Below are positions 23,151-31,852 of a stretch of DNA of 37,294 nucleotides, in pieces (position 1 is the stretch's first letter; every line of letters starts with the position of its first letter). Under the pieces are notes generated by a model. That model was not told the origin of the DNA, did not search any database, and worked only from the letters and a program-made list of their open reading frames with translations. Where the stretch lies: assembly GCA_030550175.1 (NCBI GenBank), contig JAUQPW010000050.1, positions 1-37,294 of the forward strand, read 5' to 3'. Made by a program: the position numbers and the translations under genes. The DNA is from a bacterium (GTDB lineage Bacteria > Moduliflexota > Moduliflexia > Moduliflexales > JAUQPW01).

Positions 23151-24848
23151 TTATTCCAGGCAGAAGGCCGCAACCAAGCTGCCGTGTTCCAGATTGTGCT
23201 CCTTGTAGCCGAATTTTTCGGGAGATCCTCCGGCTACCTGCACGACACATTGTCTACCATCGACCATGAAGGTAATCGGCCCGGCATAAGCCGTTGTTCC
23301 CAGGTTGAAGGCGTATAAGATTTCACCGGTAGTGGCATTTACACCTTGAAAGACACCACCCTGGGTTGTGTAGAAGGTCAGATTTCCGGCTGTTGTCAGC
23401 ATTCCACCGGCAAATCCATGTTTACTTTTTTGATCCCTCCAGACTTCTCTACCCGACTTGACGTCCCTAGCCTGATCCACCTCGTATCCCCAAATGAATT
23501 CCTGATACGCACCGAAATGTCGGACGTTGCTGATGACCTTAATATCCTCGAATCCGTACTTCATTCCGGCATTGACGGCTGCCAGATAGATATAACCCGT
23601 CTTGGGATTATACGCCGAAGGATACATATTCACGGCACCTAACAGACTGGGCCATACCTCAATCGTCGGACCCCCTTCTACAGGCAGGTCGATCTGACTG
23701 ATGGGTTTTCCTTCCGGATCATATCCTTTAATCCAGGTAATCTTGTCGGCGAAGGGTACGGCTCTCAGGAATTTTCCGGTCTTCGGATCCAGATAGTGGA
23801 TAAAACCAGTCTTGTTGGGTTGGACTAGGGTCTTTCGCCCTTCAATTTCTATAATCATCGGAGTCTGTGGCGTATCAAAGTCCCAAGGATCCCCGGGAAC
23901 AGCACTATAGCGCCAGACCGTCTTGCCGGTATCTGTATTAACTGCCACAATACCTGCAGCCCCCAGGTTTTCCATTAATCCCTTACCCCGGTTTTTTGGA
24001 TTCCAGGGATAGGCGTTGGCCGTCCCTGTAAAGTACATTTTCAGCTCAGGATCCCAGGTACCGGTGATCCAGGGACCTGCTCCACCCCACTCATGGCTCC
24101 CCTGAGGCCAGGTCTCGTACCCTACTTCCCCCGGTCCGGGGATCATATTGGCTTTCCATAACATGTTGCCGTTCTCTGGATTTACACCCAGCACATATCC
24201 GGGAAGCCCACCGAAGTCTGTCCCATTCATAGGCACAATAATCTGACCCGGGATCGCTAGGGGGCCAACGGTCGTTGCATAGCCGTTTGCATCCTTAGAT
24301 TTTTCGAAATCCTTGGGATAGGGAAAGTCCGGATAATCCTTTACAAACTTTGCCTGACCCGTTTTGTAATGGATAGCATGGAGTTTGGCATCGTTAGACA
24401 AGAAGTAGATATATTCTCCGTAAATAGCTAAACCCCGATGTTTACCTGTGATGAAGGGAACGTTATATCCGCCCCAGTCTTCGGGAAGCTTGTGGGTATA
24501 TTTCCATACCCGTTTCCCAGAATGGGCATCCAGGGCAAAAACGGTATTGTCTTGCGCGACATATAACAGCCCATCATGATAGAGAGGCGTATTCTGGGCA
24601 TCGGTTTTTCCCCCTAATGAGTAAATCCAGGCAAGCTTGAGCCCCTTGATGCTCTCCGGGTTTAGTTGGGTTAGGGTACTGTATCGATGTCCCGCCCAGT
24701 TACCATTGGCATGGAGCCAGGATTCGCCTGGATTAGCTGCCAGCATGATATCTGTTACGGGTTGTGCGTGTACCCAACCGGTAATACCTGTGAGGAAAAG
24801 CACTAAAACAAGATGCCTTACTGCGAGTCTCTTTAAAATACGGTCCAT
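23151..24848 (-). CDS. PQQ-dependent alcohol dehydrogenase, lanthanide-type Asp present
   Basis: The 565-residue periplasmic quinoprotein has a signal peptide (MDRILKRLAVRHLVLVLFLT, cleavage after VHAQ). The eight-bladed propeller signature includes WLHANGNWAGHRYSTLTQLN. Catalytic Asp is D323 in PGDPWDFDTPQTP. Two residues later D325 is the extra aspartate that marks lanthanide-using XoxF/ExaF/PedH-type enzymes. Metal-binding Asn is N278 in TGTANAYPWNP. Two departures stand out. The usual metal-binding Glu appears as Asp211 (NGTDFGG), and the vicinal Cys-Cys pair near the active site is missing (VPFITGKHRGLAIYG). AAAGGAGG precedes ATG 24848. The alcohol substrate cannot be read from sequence. 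The cytochrome c gene follows. No PQQ biosynthesis genes are in the window. Confidence 0.92.
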   Translation of the reverse strand: MDRILKRLAVRHLVLVLFLTGITGWVHAQPVTDIMLAANPGESWLHANGNWAGHRYSTLTQLNPESIKGLKLAWIYSLGGKTDAQNTPLYHDGLLYVAQDNTVFALDAHSGKRVWKYTHKLPEDWGGYNVPFITGKHRGLAIYGEYIYFLSNDAKLHAIHYKTGQAKFVKDYPDFPYPKDFEKSKDANGYATTVGPLAIPGQIIVPMNGTDFGGLPGYVLGVNPENGNMLWKANMIPGPGEVGYETWPQGSHEWGGAGPWITGTWDPELKMYFTGTANAYPWNPKNRGKGLMENLGAAGIVAVNTDTGKTVWRYSAVPGDPWDFDTPQTPMIIEIEGRKTLVQPNKTGFIHYLDPKTGKFLRAVPFADKITWIKGYDPEGKPISQIDLPVEGGPTIEVWPSLLGAVNMYPSAYNPKTGYIYLAAVNAGMKYGFEDIKVISNVRHFGAYQEFIWGYEVDQARDVKSGREVWRDQKSKHGFAGGMLTTAGNLTFYTTQGGVFQGVNATTGEILYAFNLGTTAYAGPITFMVDGRQCVVQVAGGSPEKFGYKEHNLEHGSLVAAFCLE

Positions 24849-24873
24849 GGTTTCCTCCTTTGATTCAAGGTCC

Positions 24874-24907
24874 TATCTGTGCAAATTCAACCGAACGTAC
24901 ACAGATA
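24874..24907. promoter_or_regulatory. Inverted repeat upstream of the PQQ dehydrogenase
   Basis: TATCTGTG (24874-24881) and CACAGATA (24900-24907) are perfect inverted arms 18 bp apart, 26-59 nt upstream of the start codon. This could be an operator or a leader hairpin. The gap 24849-25496 otherwise contains only the two repeats listed below. Confidence 0.35.
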
Positions 24908-25087
24908 CCCTCTTTATCCAAACCCACAAGCCGGGGGATACTCACCACAAATTCTTATGGGTTTAAGGATCTATCCCTACGAGGTAAGGATAGACGGTTG
25001 TGATCTAACTCATGGCCAAAAATTGAATTGACTCGACTCCTTATCCCACAGGTGGACTGTAGATCTCTGCTTTTGTCACTCCAGTAG

Positions 25088-25127
25088 CATGATCCCCCTC
25101 TGGTCAGAGGAAGGGGTTGAGGGATGA
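25088..25127. repeat. Dispersed palindromic repeat, diverged copy (CCCTCACCCC family)
   Basis: CCCCCTCTGGTCAGAGGAAG followed by GGGTTGAGGGATGAGG keeps the inner hairpin and the right arm of the family. The left arm is worn. Confidence 0.5.
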
Positions 25128-25347
25128 GGATAACCTTGTTGTATATTCTCTCCAAAATTCCCTGTCAAGAAAAAAATGGAATCCCAAAAAATATTAAAAG
25201 GGGAGTATAGAATCCTTTCTCTTGATGGATTACAGTTGCTTTCAACTTTGTCAACTTAAACAAAGCTATGGCTTTTCGGCGAACGGAGACCCTAAACTCC
25301 CGCCAATCCGAGGGGCAGGGATGAGGCAGTGTAATCGGCTTGATCTG

Positions 25348-25375
25348 TACGGGCACGGCATGCCGTGGCCCTACG
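25348..25375. repeat. Near-perfect palindrome of a GTAGGG...CCCTAC repeat family
   Basis: GTACGGGCACGGCA and TGCCGTGGCCCTAC pair at 12 of 14 positions with no loop bases. Palindromes of this outline occur as dispersed elements in many bacterial genomes. A second, shorter one is at 27306-27320. Confidence 0.55.
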
Positions 25376-25496
25376 TCGGTTTTCTTTCTTCCTGGTCTTT
25401 GTCCCTATAGACGCCTTTCGGCTAACCGGGTTCTTGTCCGGCTACTGCTGTCATAAGCAGGAACAAGAGCGACTCCCTTCAGAATTCAGAGAGGCT

Positions 25497-25787
25497 TCAG
25501 GGACGTTCCTTATAACCGTAAAGCCATCGAGAAGTTGTACTTCCTACGTTACGAACGGTGTGCAGGGTTCTGGCCGGGATGAGCACCTCCTCTCCTATCT
25601 TAGGACGAAAGGTCTTTCCCTGCATTTCCAGCTCAATCTCTCCTTCCAGGACCATCAAAAGCTCATCTACGGAATGAATATAGTCTTTCCAGACCTGTCC
25701 GGGGGGATCAACCCAAAGATCACAGCTAAAGCCCCGGGCTCGCCAGTTTTTCTCGATTTCACTTCTATCCGGCTTGAGATTATTCAT
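25497..25787 (-). CDS. Small cupin-domain protein
   Basis: The 96-residue protein is a single cupin barrel. Motif 1 region is DYIHSVDELLMVLEGEIELE (about 35-54). Motif 2 is IGEEVLIPARTLHTVRNVGS (about 64-83), with its metal-ligand His in LHTVRN. Only part of the usual metal set (one His, with Glu42 and others) is present, so metal binding may be weak. AAAGGAGG inside the end of the upstream SRAP gene serves its ATG 25787, and the two genes are 1 nt apart. Such small cupins can be sugar-binding, stress or regulatory proteins; no substrate can be named. Confidence 0.85.
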   Translation of the reverse strand: MNNLKPDRSEIEKNWRARGFSCDLWVDPPGQVWKDYIHSVDELLMVLEGEIELEMQGKTFRPKIGEEVLIPARTLHTVRNVGSTTSRWLYGYKERP

Positions 25788-25788
25788 T

Positions 25789-26484
25789 CTATGCCCTCCT
25801 TTCTAAAATGCATTCAGGGGTATCATTTTTAGGTGAATTTACCAGAGAGGAGACTTCGTATCCCATCATTTTATCCGATGGATAAGGTTCTAACAGAGAG
25901 GCCAGTTTGTTCACATCCTTCAAATCCGGGTCTAACCAGACATCTTCATCTTCCGGTTGGAGTATCACAGGCATTCGATCGTGAATCGGTCGAATCAGAT
26001 CGTTGGCTTCTGTTGTGATAATAGTAAAGGAAAGTAAAGGTAACCGGTCGTTCCCCTCTGCTTCGTCTTCATCGGATCCCTGCCATATATCCCAGAGACC
26101 TGCAAAAGCAAAAGGCTCTCGGTTTTTGAGTACAAAACGTACAGGGGTTTTGGCCCGACCTCCATTTTTACGCCATTCGTAGAAACCATCGGCCAGAACC
26201 AGACAGCGCCTATGCTGAAAAGACTTCTTAAAACTGGGTTTTTGTGTAAGGGTTTCTGCTCGGGCGTTGATCATCTTATAGCCGGTGGAGGTTTCTTTTG
26301 CCCGGGATGGGACCAAACCCCACCGCATGAGCTTGAGGACTCTGGACTCCTGCTGGATAATTACCGGTGCATCCTGTCCCGGGGCCAGATTATATCTGGG
26401 ATGGAGTACAATATCCGTAGGCTCGAATTTAAAACGGGCCTGTAAAGTTTCCGTCTCTCGCGTTTGGGTATAACGTCCACACAT
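25789..26484 (-). CDS. SRAP/YedK-HMCES family protein (abasic-site DNA crosslinker)
   Basis: The 231-residue protein starts MCGRYTQ, so after methionine removal Cys2 becomes the N-terminal nucleophile that bonds covalently to abasic sites in single-stranded DNA. Other conserved residues are N32 (YNLAPGQ), N73 (MINARAET), E103 (GFYEWRKNGG) and H168 (IHDRMPVIL). The end (SSLVNSPKNDTPECI) is also typical. All active-site residues are present. It protects stalled replication forks, and homologues are SOS-associated. No clear LexA box is visible upstream. Its stop is 1 nt from the cupin start, so the two share a transcript. Confidence 0.95.
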   Translation of the reverse strand: MCGRYTQTRETETLQARFKFEPTDIVLHPRYNLAPGQDAPVIIQQESRVLKLMRWGLVPSRAKETSTGYKMINARAETLTQKPSFKKSFQHRRCLVLADGFYEWRKNGGRAKTPVRFVLKNREPFAFAGLWDIWQGSDEDEAEGNDRLPLLSFTIITTEANDLIRPIHDRMPVILQPEDEDVWLDPDLKDVNKLASLLEPYPSDKMMGYEVSSLVNSPKNDTPECILERRA

Positions 26485-26579
26485 AATGACCTGTCCTTTG
26501 TTAAGAGGTTAAAAATAAGTCTACCTGGTATTAAATATACCCTTTACCGAGACGAAATCAAGGCGAAAAGACACCCCCT

Positions 26580-27253
26580 CTATGAAACCTGTTCCAAATC
26601 ATACAGGATTTTCGTATTTTGGATCACTGAAGTGATTAACGTCCAGGCCATACCGACTATACCCATAATACCTCCCACATCGTAAAGTAAGTAAGTACGA
26701 TCATAAATCTGAGCGTAGGGGGATAAAAGCAAAACAAGATTTCCCAAAACGAGAAGTAGCCTCAACTCGGTAGGACCCAACTTCCAGAAAGACAATTGAA
26801 AGGTGCCCAGCGTGTAGGTAGCCAGATAAACCTGAATGGCCAGCATGAAATAAACAACCAACACTCCAAAGGCAATCCGTTCACTCATATAACCGGAGAA
26901 GGCCAGCCCGCCTATGAGAAAAAAAGTGCAAAGGTATCCACCATATGGTCCACGTAAAATCCGTACCTGGGGCGTTGTTTATTTCGGTAACGGGCCAGTG
27001 TACCATCCAGACTATCTCCAAGCCAGTTAATTATAAGCCAAAAATTAACCCCATGAAGAAACCGGGCATCCCACCGGCTGAGACCATAAAATACCCCGGC
27101 TAAGAACATGGCTACAAAGCCTATCAGGGTTAAATGATCTGGACGAATCCACAGGGGTGTCCGCCGGGCAAGCCATTTTAGAACTTTTCGCTCTACAGGC
27201 GTCAAGAAACCGGATTGGGCTCGGGTAGCATTTTTAAACTCTGTCGGTTCCAT
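26580..27253 (-). pseudogene. CDP-alcohol phosphatidyltransferase, frameshifted in a T7 run
   Basis: From ATG 27253 the first frame holds the complete family motif: D80-S-L-D83-G-T-L-A87-R88, then G98, D102 and D106 in RYGFYVDHMVD. It transfers a phosphoalcohol from a CDP-alcohol to an acceptor in the membrane. At about 26920-26930 the run CTTTTTTTC (minus strand) shifts the frame and a TAG ends it at residue 113. The other frame continues LIGGLAFSGYMSERIAFGVL through several membrane helices to 26580. One missing T would restore a full protein of about 220 residues. This is either a real frameshift mutation or a homopolymer sequencing error. GAAAGGAGG precedes the start. Confidence 0.85.
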
Positions 27254-27305
27254 GAAATAGCCTCCTTTCTTCTTTTTATACCCATTTGCCTTTCATAAGT
27301 AAAGA

Positions 27306-27424
27306 CAGGTTTTAAACCTGACCCTGACCGGCAATCCTGGGATTATTCCCTGAAAGGCAGATGAGTACTAAAAGAAGTTACAAGATCGTATCTCTTTGAA
27401 TTTTCAGAAAAAGTAATCTTGTAA
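27306..27424. repeat. Two palindromes in a 425-bp gene-free gap
   Basis: CAGGTTT-T-AAACCTG (27306-27320) is a perfect dyad with an ACCCTGAC flank similar to the GTAGGG family. TTACAAGAT (27378-27386) and ATCTTGTAA (27416-27424) are perfect 9-bp inverted arms 29 bp apart. No coding sequence is seen in 27254-27678. Confidence 0.45.
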
Positions 27425-27678
27425 AGGGAGTATTCAAGGGAAATGCCAAGGCCTTTGAAAGTCTCCCCTACCCCTTTAGGACCCTGTTCGGAGTATTACC
27501 TTTTCAAGCGGATGGGGAACCTATCCTTGCACAGAACGAGGTGTACCGAAGCCCAGAATAAAGTGGGGAAATGACTTCACCCTTATCTTTGCCCCTATGA
27601 ATAGGTTCGGGGAATCATTTGCAACTTGAAGAAGGTATGAGAGGGAAGGGTTCAGGAGGCACCGGGCACGATCCGGTA

Positions 27679-28371
27679 TCATATTTTCAAATGCTTTCTC
27701 AAAAAGCCCAGGGTCTCCAACGGTAAATCCTTCCTGGGTTGTTTTAGTTCTTCTTTTGTAAGTTTTTTAAGATCCTCTAGCGTATCTATATCATACCAGG
27801 GGGAGAGCAGAGCCACTTTAAGCCCTAATTGATGGATCCGATTCAGGGTTTCGGTAAGAACTTTATCGGTACTCCAGGGGATTCCTTGAAAGATCTCCGG
27901 TTGCAGCCTGGATAATCCCACCAAATAATAACCCCCATCTTCTGAGGGTCCCAGAACGACCTCCACATCCGGATTTTTTAAATAATCCAAAGACTTTTGT
28001 AAAAACTCCGGGGGAAGATGAGGGCAATCACTTCCGATTAAGGAAATGGAAGTGTATCCGGATCGAAATAAATCCTCAAACAGATTGACCATGCGTTCTC
28101 CCAGATCCTGGCCCCGTTGGGGAATAAACTCAAAATCCTGGGAAGGTAGTAAGCTGTGAAAGGTTGCCTGGGTTCCCTCAGGGGTATACCCGATAATTTT
28201 ATTCACCTGGGGGAGTTGGGCCACTCGTCTGAAAATATCGATCAGAAAACACCGATAAAGTTCTGCGGCCATTTCCGGAGTCAAAGGGGGGCAGAGTCGG
28301 GTTTTTACTCTTCCTGGAATCGGTGCTTTAACCATGACCACCAAAGCTTGCTTTAGCATAGAAAGCCGCAT
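27679..28371 (-). CDS. TIGR04282/DUF2064 family glycosyltransferase-like protein
   Basis: The 230-residue protein has a nucleotidyltransferase/GT-A-like fold. The N-terminal loop is VKAPIPGRVKTRLCPPL (about 14-30). The metal-binding region is ISLIGSDCPHLPPEFLQKSL. The conserved VLGPSEDGGYYLVGLSRL and GIPWSTDKVLTETLNR follow, and the end has SPWYDIDTLEDLKKL. This matches the TIGR04282 (DUF2064) family, often found near GT2 enzymes for a small glycolipid or hopanoid-type pathway, but here it is isolated. ATG 28371 has no strong ribosome site; ATG at residue 5 is an alternative. The substrate is unknown. Confidence 0.88.
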   Translation of the reverse strand: MRLSMLKQALVVMVKAPIPGRVKTRLCPPLTPEMAAELYRCFLIDIFRRVAQLPQVNKIIGYTPEGTQATFHSLLPSQDFEFIPQRGQDLGERMVNLFEDLFRSGYTSISLIGSDCPHLPPEFLQKSLDYLKNPDVEVVLGPSEDGGYYLVGLSRLQPEIFQGIPWSTDKVLTETLNRIHQLGLKVALLSPWYDIDTLEDLKKLTKEELKQPRKDLPLETLGFLRKHLKI

Positions 28372-28481
28372 GATAGGTGCTAAATTAACATAAAAAGTTA
28401 GTTTCCTGAGCTTGTTTTTATTGCCTTTTTTATTAATAAGATAAATAATAAAATAAAGTCAACCGTGAGTCTATTGAGTTT

Positions 28482-28760
28482 ATGAGTCGAAAATTCAGGA
28501 ATCATTTTCCGGATTGGGAAGTTATGATGTTGTTTGCAGAATCCCTTTTACGCTCAGATCTATCTTTTATGGAGTTTGATTTAGAGAATCCAAATCCAGA
28601 GGCCGAAATATTATATCCCGATTATTCTTTGTACGTAGTAAAAGATGTACCCCAAGATGGGGAGATCCTTCTGGATATGGACGCCAGTGAGGAGGAGTTT
28701 CAAAAACAACTGGATATTCTGCAGAGGAAAATCAGAGCCCTGGAGGAAGAGACTCTTTAA
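28482..28760 (+). CDS. Small acidic protein of unknown function
   Basis: The 92-residue protein is acidic, with no signal peptide or membrane helix. It begins MSRKFRNHFPDWEVMMLFAE and ends with a likely short coiled coil (SEEEFQKQLDILQRKIRALE). I do not recognise a family. An AT-rich stretch (28420-28460) lies upstream and no clear Shine-Dalgarno is visible. Codon use looks like the neighbours, and the frame has no convincing rival, so I accept it with caution. Confidence 0.5.
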   Translation: MSRKFRNHFPDWEVMMLFAESLLRSDLSFMEFDLENPNPEAEILYPDYSLYVVKDVPQDGEILLDMDASEEEFQKQLDILQRKIRALEEETL

Positions 28761-28970
28761 ACCTTGCAGGGTATATTCTCTTCGGGCCATTATAGTCGGG
28801 AGTGATGAAACCATCTCCTGGATACTTTCCAAATTTAACCCAGGGTATTGCTCCTGAGAGTCGCCTGTTGGGATGCACAAAGGAAGGGGTCAAGCAAGGG
28901 GTGAGGGTTAACCGGTAATTTTTTCCTGTTGCGTAATTGTTTTTGAAGCACTAAATTTTACTAAGCGTCT

Positions 28971-29044
<74 letters not shown>

Positions 29045-29051
29045 TGGAATC

Positions 29052-29080
29052 AAAAAGGAGATCTTAACGATCTCCTTTTT
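29052..29080 (+). terminator. Rho-independent terminator of tRNA-Lys
   Basis: AAAAAGGAGATC and GATCTCCTTTTT form a perfect 12-bp stem around TTAAC, followed by GTTTTTTC, 8 nt after the tRNA. Confidence 0.92.
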
Positions 29081-29218
29081 GTTTTTTCTCCTTGCCTTCT
29101 CCCCTCCCCTCTCAGATTACAATTTTTTTAAAATTTTCTTGCCAGCCTGGATAGAGTATGTTAAGCCAATATCGTCTGGTTTTGTTAAAAATCTGCTAAA
29201 AAACCCGGAGGAAATGAC

Positions 29219-30468
29219 ATGTCAAATTGGATTCTTCTACGTGGAGTAAACGAGCCTCCCGTGCAACGGCTTGCACTTCGTGCGGGTCCACTCACTCTTC
29301 AATTTGAAGCAGGTACGTTAAGGTATATTCGACTTGGTGAGCAGGAAGTTCTTCGACATATCTATATAGCGCTGCGTCCACCGGATTGGAGTACTGTGGT
29401 GCCGGTTATTTCCAACCTGGAGGTAGATGCCCATGAAGATCATTTTGAAATTACCTTCAAAGCCGATCATAAACAAGGTGAAATCGACTTTTCCTGGCAG
29501 GGGCATATTACGGGAGATCGGCAGGGAACAATTCGCTTCTCGATGGAGGGAATAGCCCATCGTAATTTCTGGCGTGCCCGTCTTGGTTTCTGTGTGCTTC
29601 ATCCCATGGCGGTTGCCGGATTACCGGTTGAATTGTTGAAAAAAGACGGCACCCGAGAACGCAGCGTGTTTCCAAAGACTATTTCCCCCCATCAACCTTT
29701 TATGGATTTACAGGGTATGATCCATGAAGTCCGGCCCGGCATTCGGGCAGAGGTTCGCTTTGAAGGAGAGGTATTTGAAACTGAAGACCATCGTAACTGG
29801 ACAGATGCTTCTTTCAAAACCTATTGTACTCCTCTTGCACTGCCACGTCCTGTAGAAGTCAAAGCCGGGGAGAAAATTATCCAGTCGGTTACTCTTTCCC
29901 TTCACTATGGTCAGAAAGGGGAAGAGGATAAAATTCGATGAAGCTGCTCAACCTTTCCCATCTTCGGGTGGATTTGCCTTTATTTGAATCGGATTATAGG
30001 GATCGTTTACGGCGAGCCGGCGAGGAAGCCGAAAAGTTGGGAGTGGAATTGGAAGTGGCATTGATTTTGTCGAATGCAGCCAGGAAGGAGCTTATGGGCT
30101 TGAGGGAGGCACTATTCCAGATTAAACCTCGGGTTTGTACCTGGCTGATCTTCCATATTGGAGAGAGTTCAACTACCGAAAAGTGGATTCAACTGGCCCG
30201 CCCTCTCCTGAAAGAATACGCGCCTGCTGCCAAGGTGGGTGCAGGGACCAACGCCTATTTTACAGAGATAAACCGCGGTCATCCCCCGGTGGCCCTTATC
30301 GATTTGGTAAGCTATTCCATTAATCCACAGGTTCACGCCTTTGATGATGCGACGCTGGTAGAAAACCCGGAGACCCAACGTATAACCGTTCAGAATGCCC
30401 GTCGAATTATCGGAGATAAATTGCTGGCCATCAGTCCGGTTACGCTCCGTCCCCGACTTCAACCCAAC
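29219..30468 (+). pseudogene. D-apionate lactonase (ApnL)-like gene, split and 3'-truncated
   Basis: The first ORF (29219-29941, 240 residues, GGAGG before the ATG) matches the N-terminal part of the ApnL family: LALRAGPLTLQFEAGTLRYI, then FSWQGHITGD, ISPHQPFMDL, and RNWTDASFKTYCTPLALPRP. The second ORF (29938-30534), overlapping by ATGA, continues the middle part: LSHLRVDLPLFESDYRDRLR, VGAGTNAYFTEINRGHPPVA, SYSINPQVHAFDDATLVE and AISPVTLRPRLQPN. A linker of some 40-50 residues seems to be missing at the ORF junction. Homology stops at 30468, where sequence from an epimerase gene begins, so the C-terminal third is gone. ApnL hydrolyses D-apionolactone in D-apiose catabolism; my family assignment is from memory of its motifs. 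As assembled, activity is unlikely. Confidence 0.6.
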
Positions 30469-31441
30469 GGTTCGCCACCTGGCCGAGAGGGGATATCCGG
30501 TGATTATGTACGATATCAAAGAACCGGGTCCTGAAGCCGCCTGGATATTAAAACCGGTTATGGATAGGGATCAAGTTCGCCATGTTCCTATTTTCGCTCA
30601 GGGTAGTATAGAGAGCTGGTCAAACCTCTTTCAGGTTATCCAAGAATATCGCCCACAAAAAATGATCCACATGGCAACCATTGTGAATCCGGTGTATTTG
30701 TCCAGGGAACCTCTAGAAGCCATGCGTGTCAATTTAGGAGGTACGATGAATATCCTGGAAGCCGCTCGACTTTTCAAACTCCAACGTATCGTGTATTTCA
30801 GTTCCATCGGCGTATTACCCTCCGTTCAATACCAGCCTATCGATGCGGCACATCCGGTGTTATTGCCTCAAGAAGGTCCCGGTTCCAGTTTTTATGGAGC
30901 TTCCAAGGTTGCCAGCGAAGCCTTTTGCTTTGCCTACCATCAAAGCTTTGGAATCGATTTTATCACACTACGCCCCTCGGCCGTTTACGGCTTTAGCATG
31001 CAGTGGCCGATCTTCATCAAACCCATGGTTGAAAACTCAGTTCGAGGTCTACCCACCCGCTTCGAAAAAGGTCGGGAGTTCCCGCGGGACTATACCCATG
31101 TGGAAGATGTTGCCCAGTTAGCCATAAAAGCACTTGAAATCCCTGCCGACAAAGTAAAAGACCGTATCTTCTATGCAGCGACCGGACAACCCCTGGTTAC
31201 AGCCGGGCAGATTGCCGAAGTCGTTAAAAGCCTGATCCCGGACGCAGATATCCAGATCGGTTCTGACCTGTCTGAAGCAGATTTAATCGAGATTCGATAT
31301 AGGGGTATATTAAGTATTCAAAATGCCCAGGAACAGCTGGGTTATCAACCTCGCTTTACCAATATTCGAGAAGGTGTGGCCGAGTACATACAAACCTATC
31401 GGCGTTACTTGATGGAAACCCGCCAATCCCGGGTAATATGA
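30395..31441 (+). pseudogene. NAD-dependent epimerase/dehydratase lacking its N-terminal Rossmann motif
   Basis: Homology begins at about 30467 with TVRHLAERGYPVIMYDIKEP, which in intact relatives follows the GxxGxxG nucleotide motif. That motif and the preceding strand (some 15 residues) are absent, replaced by 24 frame-shifted residues derived from the ApnL-like gene. The rest is complete: MATIVNPVYLSREPLEAMRV, NLGGTMNILEAARLF, SSIGVLPS and the active site Y-x3-K in SSFYGASKVASE, then RPSAVYGF, FPRDYTHVEDVAQLAIKALE and a full C-terminus. The 348-residue ORF may be translated from ATG 30395, but NAD binding should fail. It belongs to the extended SDR group that acts on nucleotide sugars or sugar acids. 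Confidence 0.8.
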
Positions 31442-31537
31442 AATGGATAAAACTACAAAGGATACAAAAAAGTACGAAGGATAAAAATAAATATATAAGT
31501 TCTTTTTAAAATTAAAACTTTTCCTGTAAAAAATTTA

Positions 31538-31819
31538 ACAAAAGGTGGAGTGGCTTTACTTACTAAAGCCATGGCCATTGACCACGCTAAAGACAAAATA
31601 CGGGTCAATGCCCTCTGTCCGGGGCCTACCGATACCCCCCTGTTGAGGGAAGCTTTATCTTCCAAGGAATTGGAAGCCTTTGCAGCCACTTTTCCCATGG
31701 GACGTCTGGGTCAACCTGAAGAACTGGCTTATGCCGCTCTGTTTCTGGCTTCCCATGAATTTTCCTTTGTTACAGGGGCTCTGTTGGCTGTAGATGGCGG
31801 ACAGACGGCTGAAATTTAA
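31538..31819 (+). pseudogene. C-terminal remnant of a short-chain dehydrogenase/reductase
   Basis: The frame begins abruptly at TKGGVALLTKAMAIDHAKDK, whose first Lys (codon 31541) is the lysine of the YxxxK active site. The tyrosine and everything upstream are missing. NALCPGPTDTPLLRE and GQPEELAYAALFLASHEFSF, ending TGALLAVDGG, complete the classical SDR C-terminus. A very AT-rich 90-bp segment (31445-31535) precedes it in place of the N-terminal half. No activity is possible. It ends 33 nt before the mutase gene. Confidence 0.85.
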
Positions 31820-31852
31820 AAACAAAATTCTTTGTTAATAGGAGGTTAAAAA

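Noticed and set aside
25365..25832. 155-codon plus-strand ORF
   Set aside because: It runs antisense through the cupin gene and over the end of the SRAP gene. Both minus-strand genes have clear family motifs.
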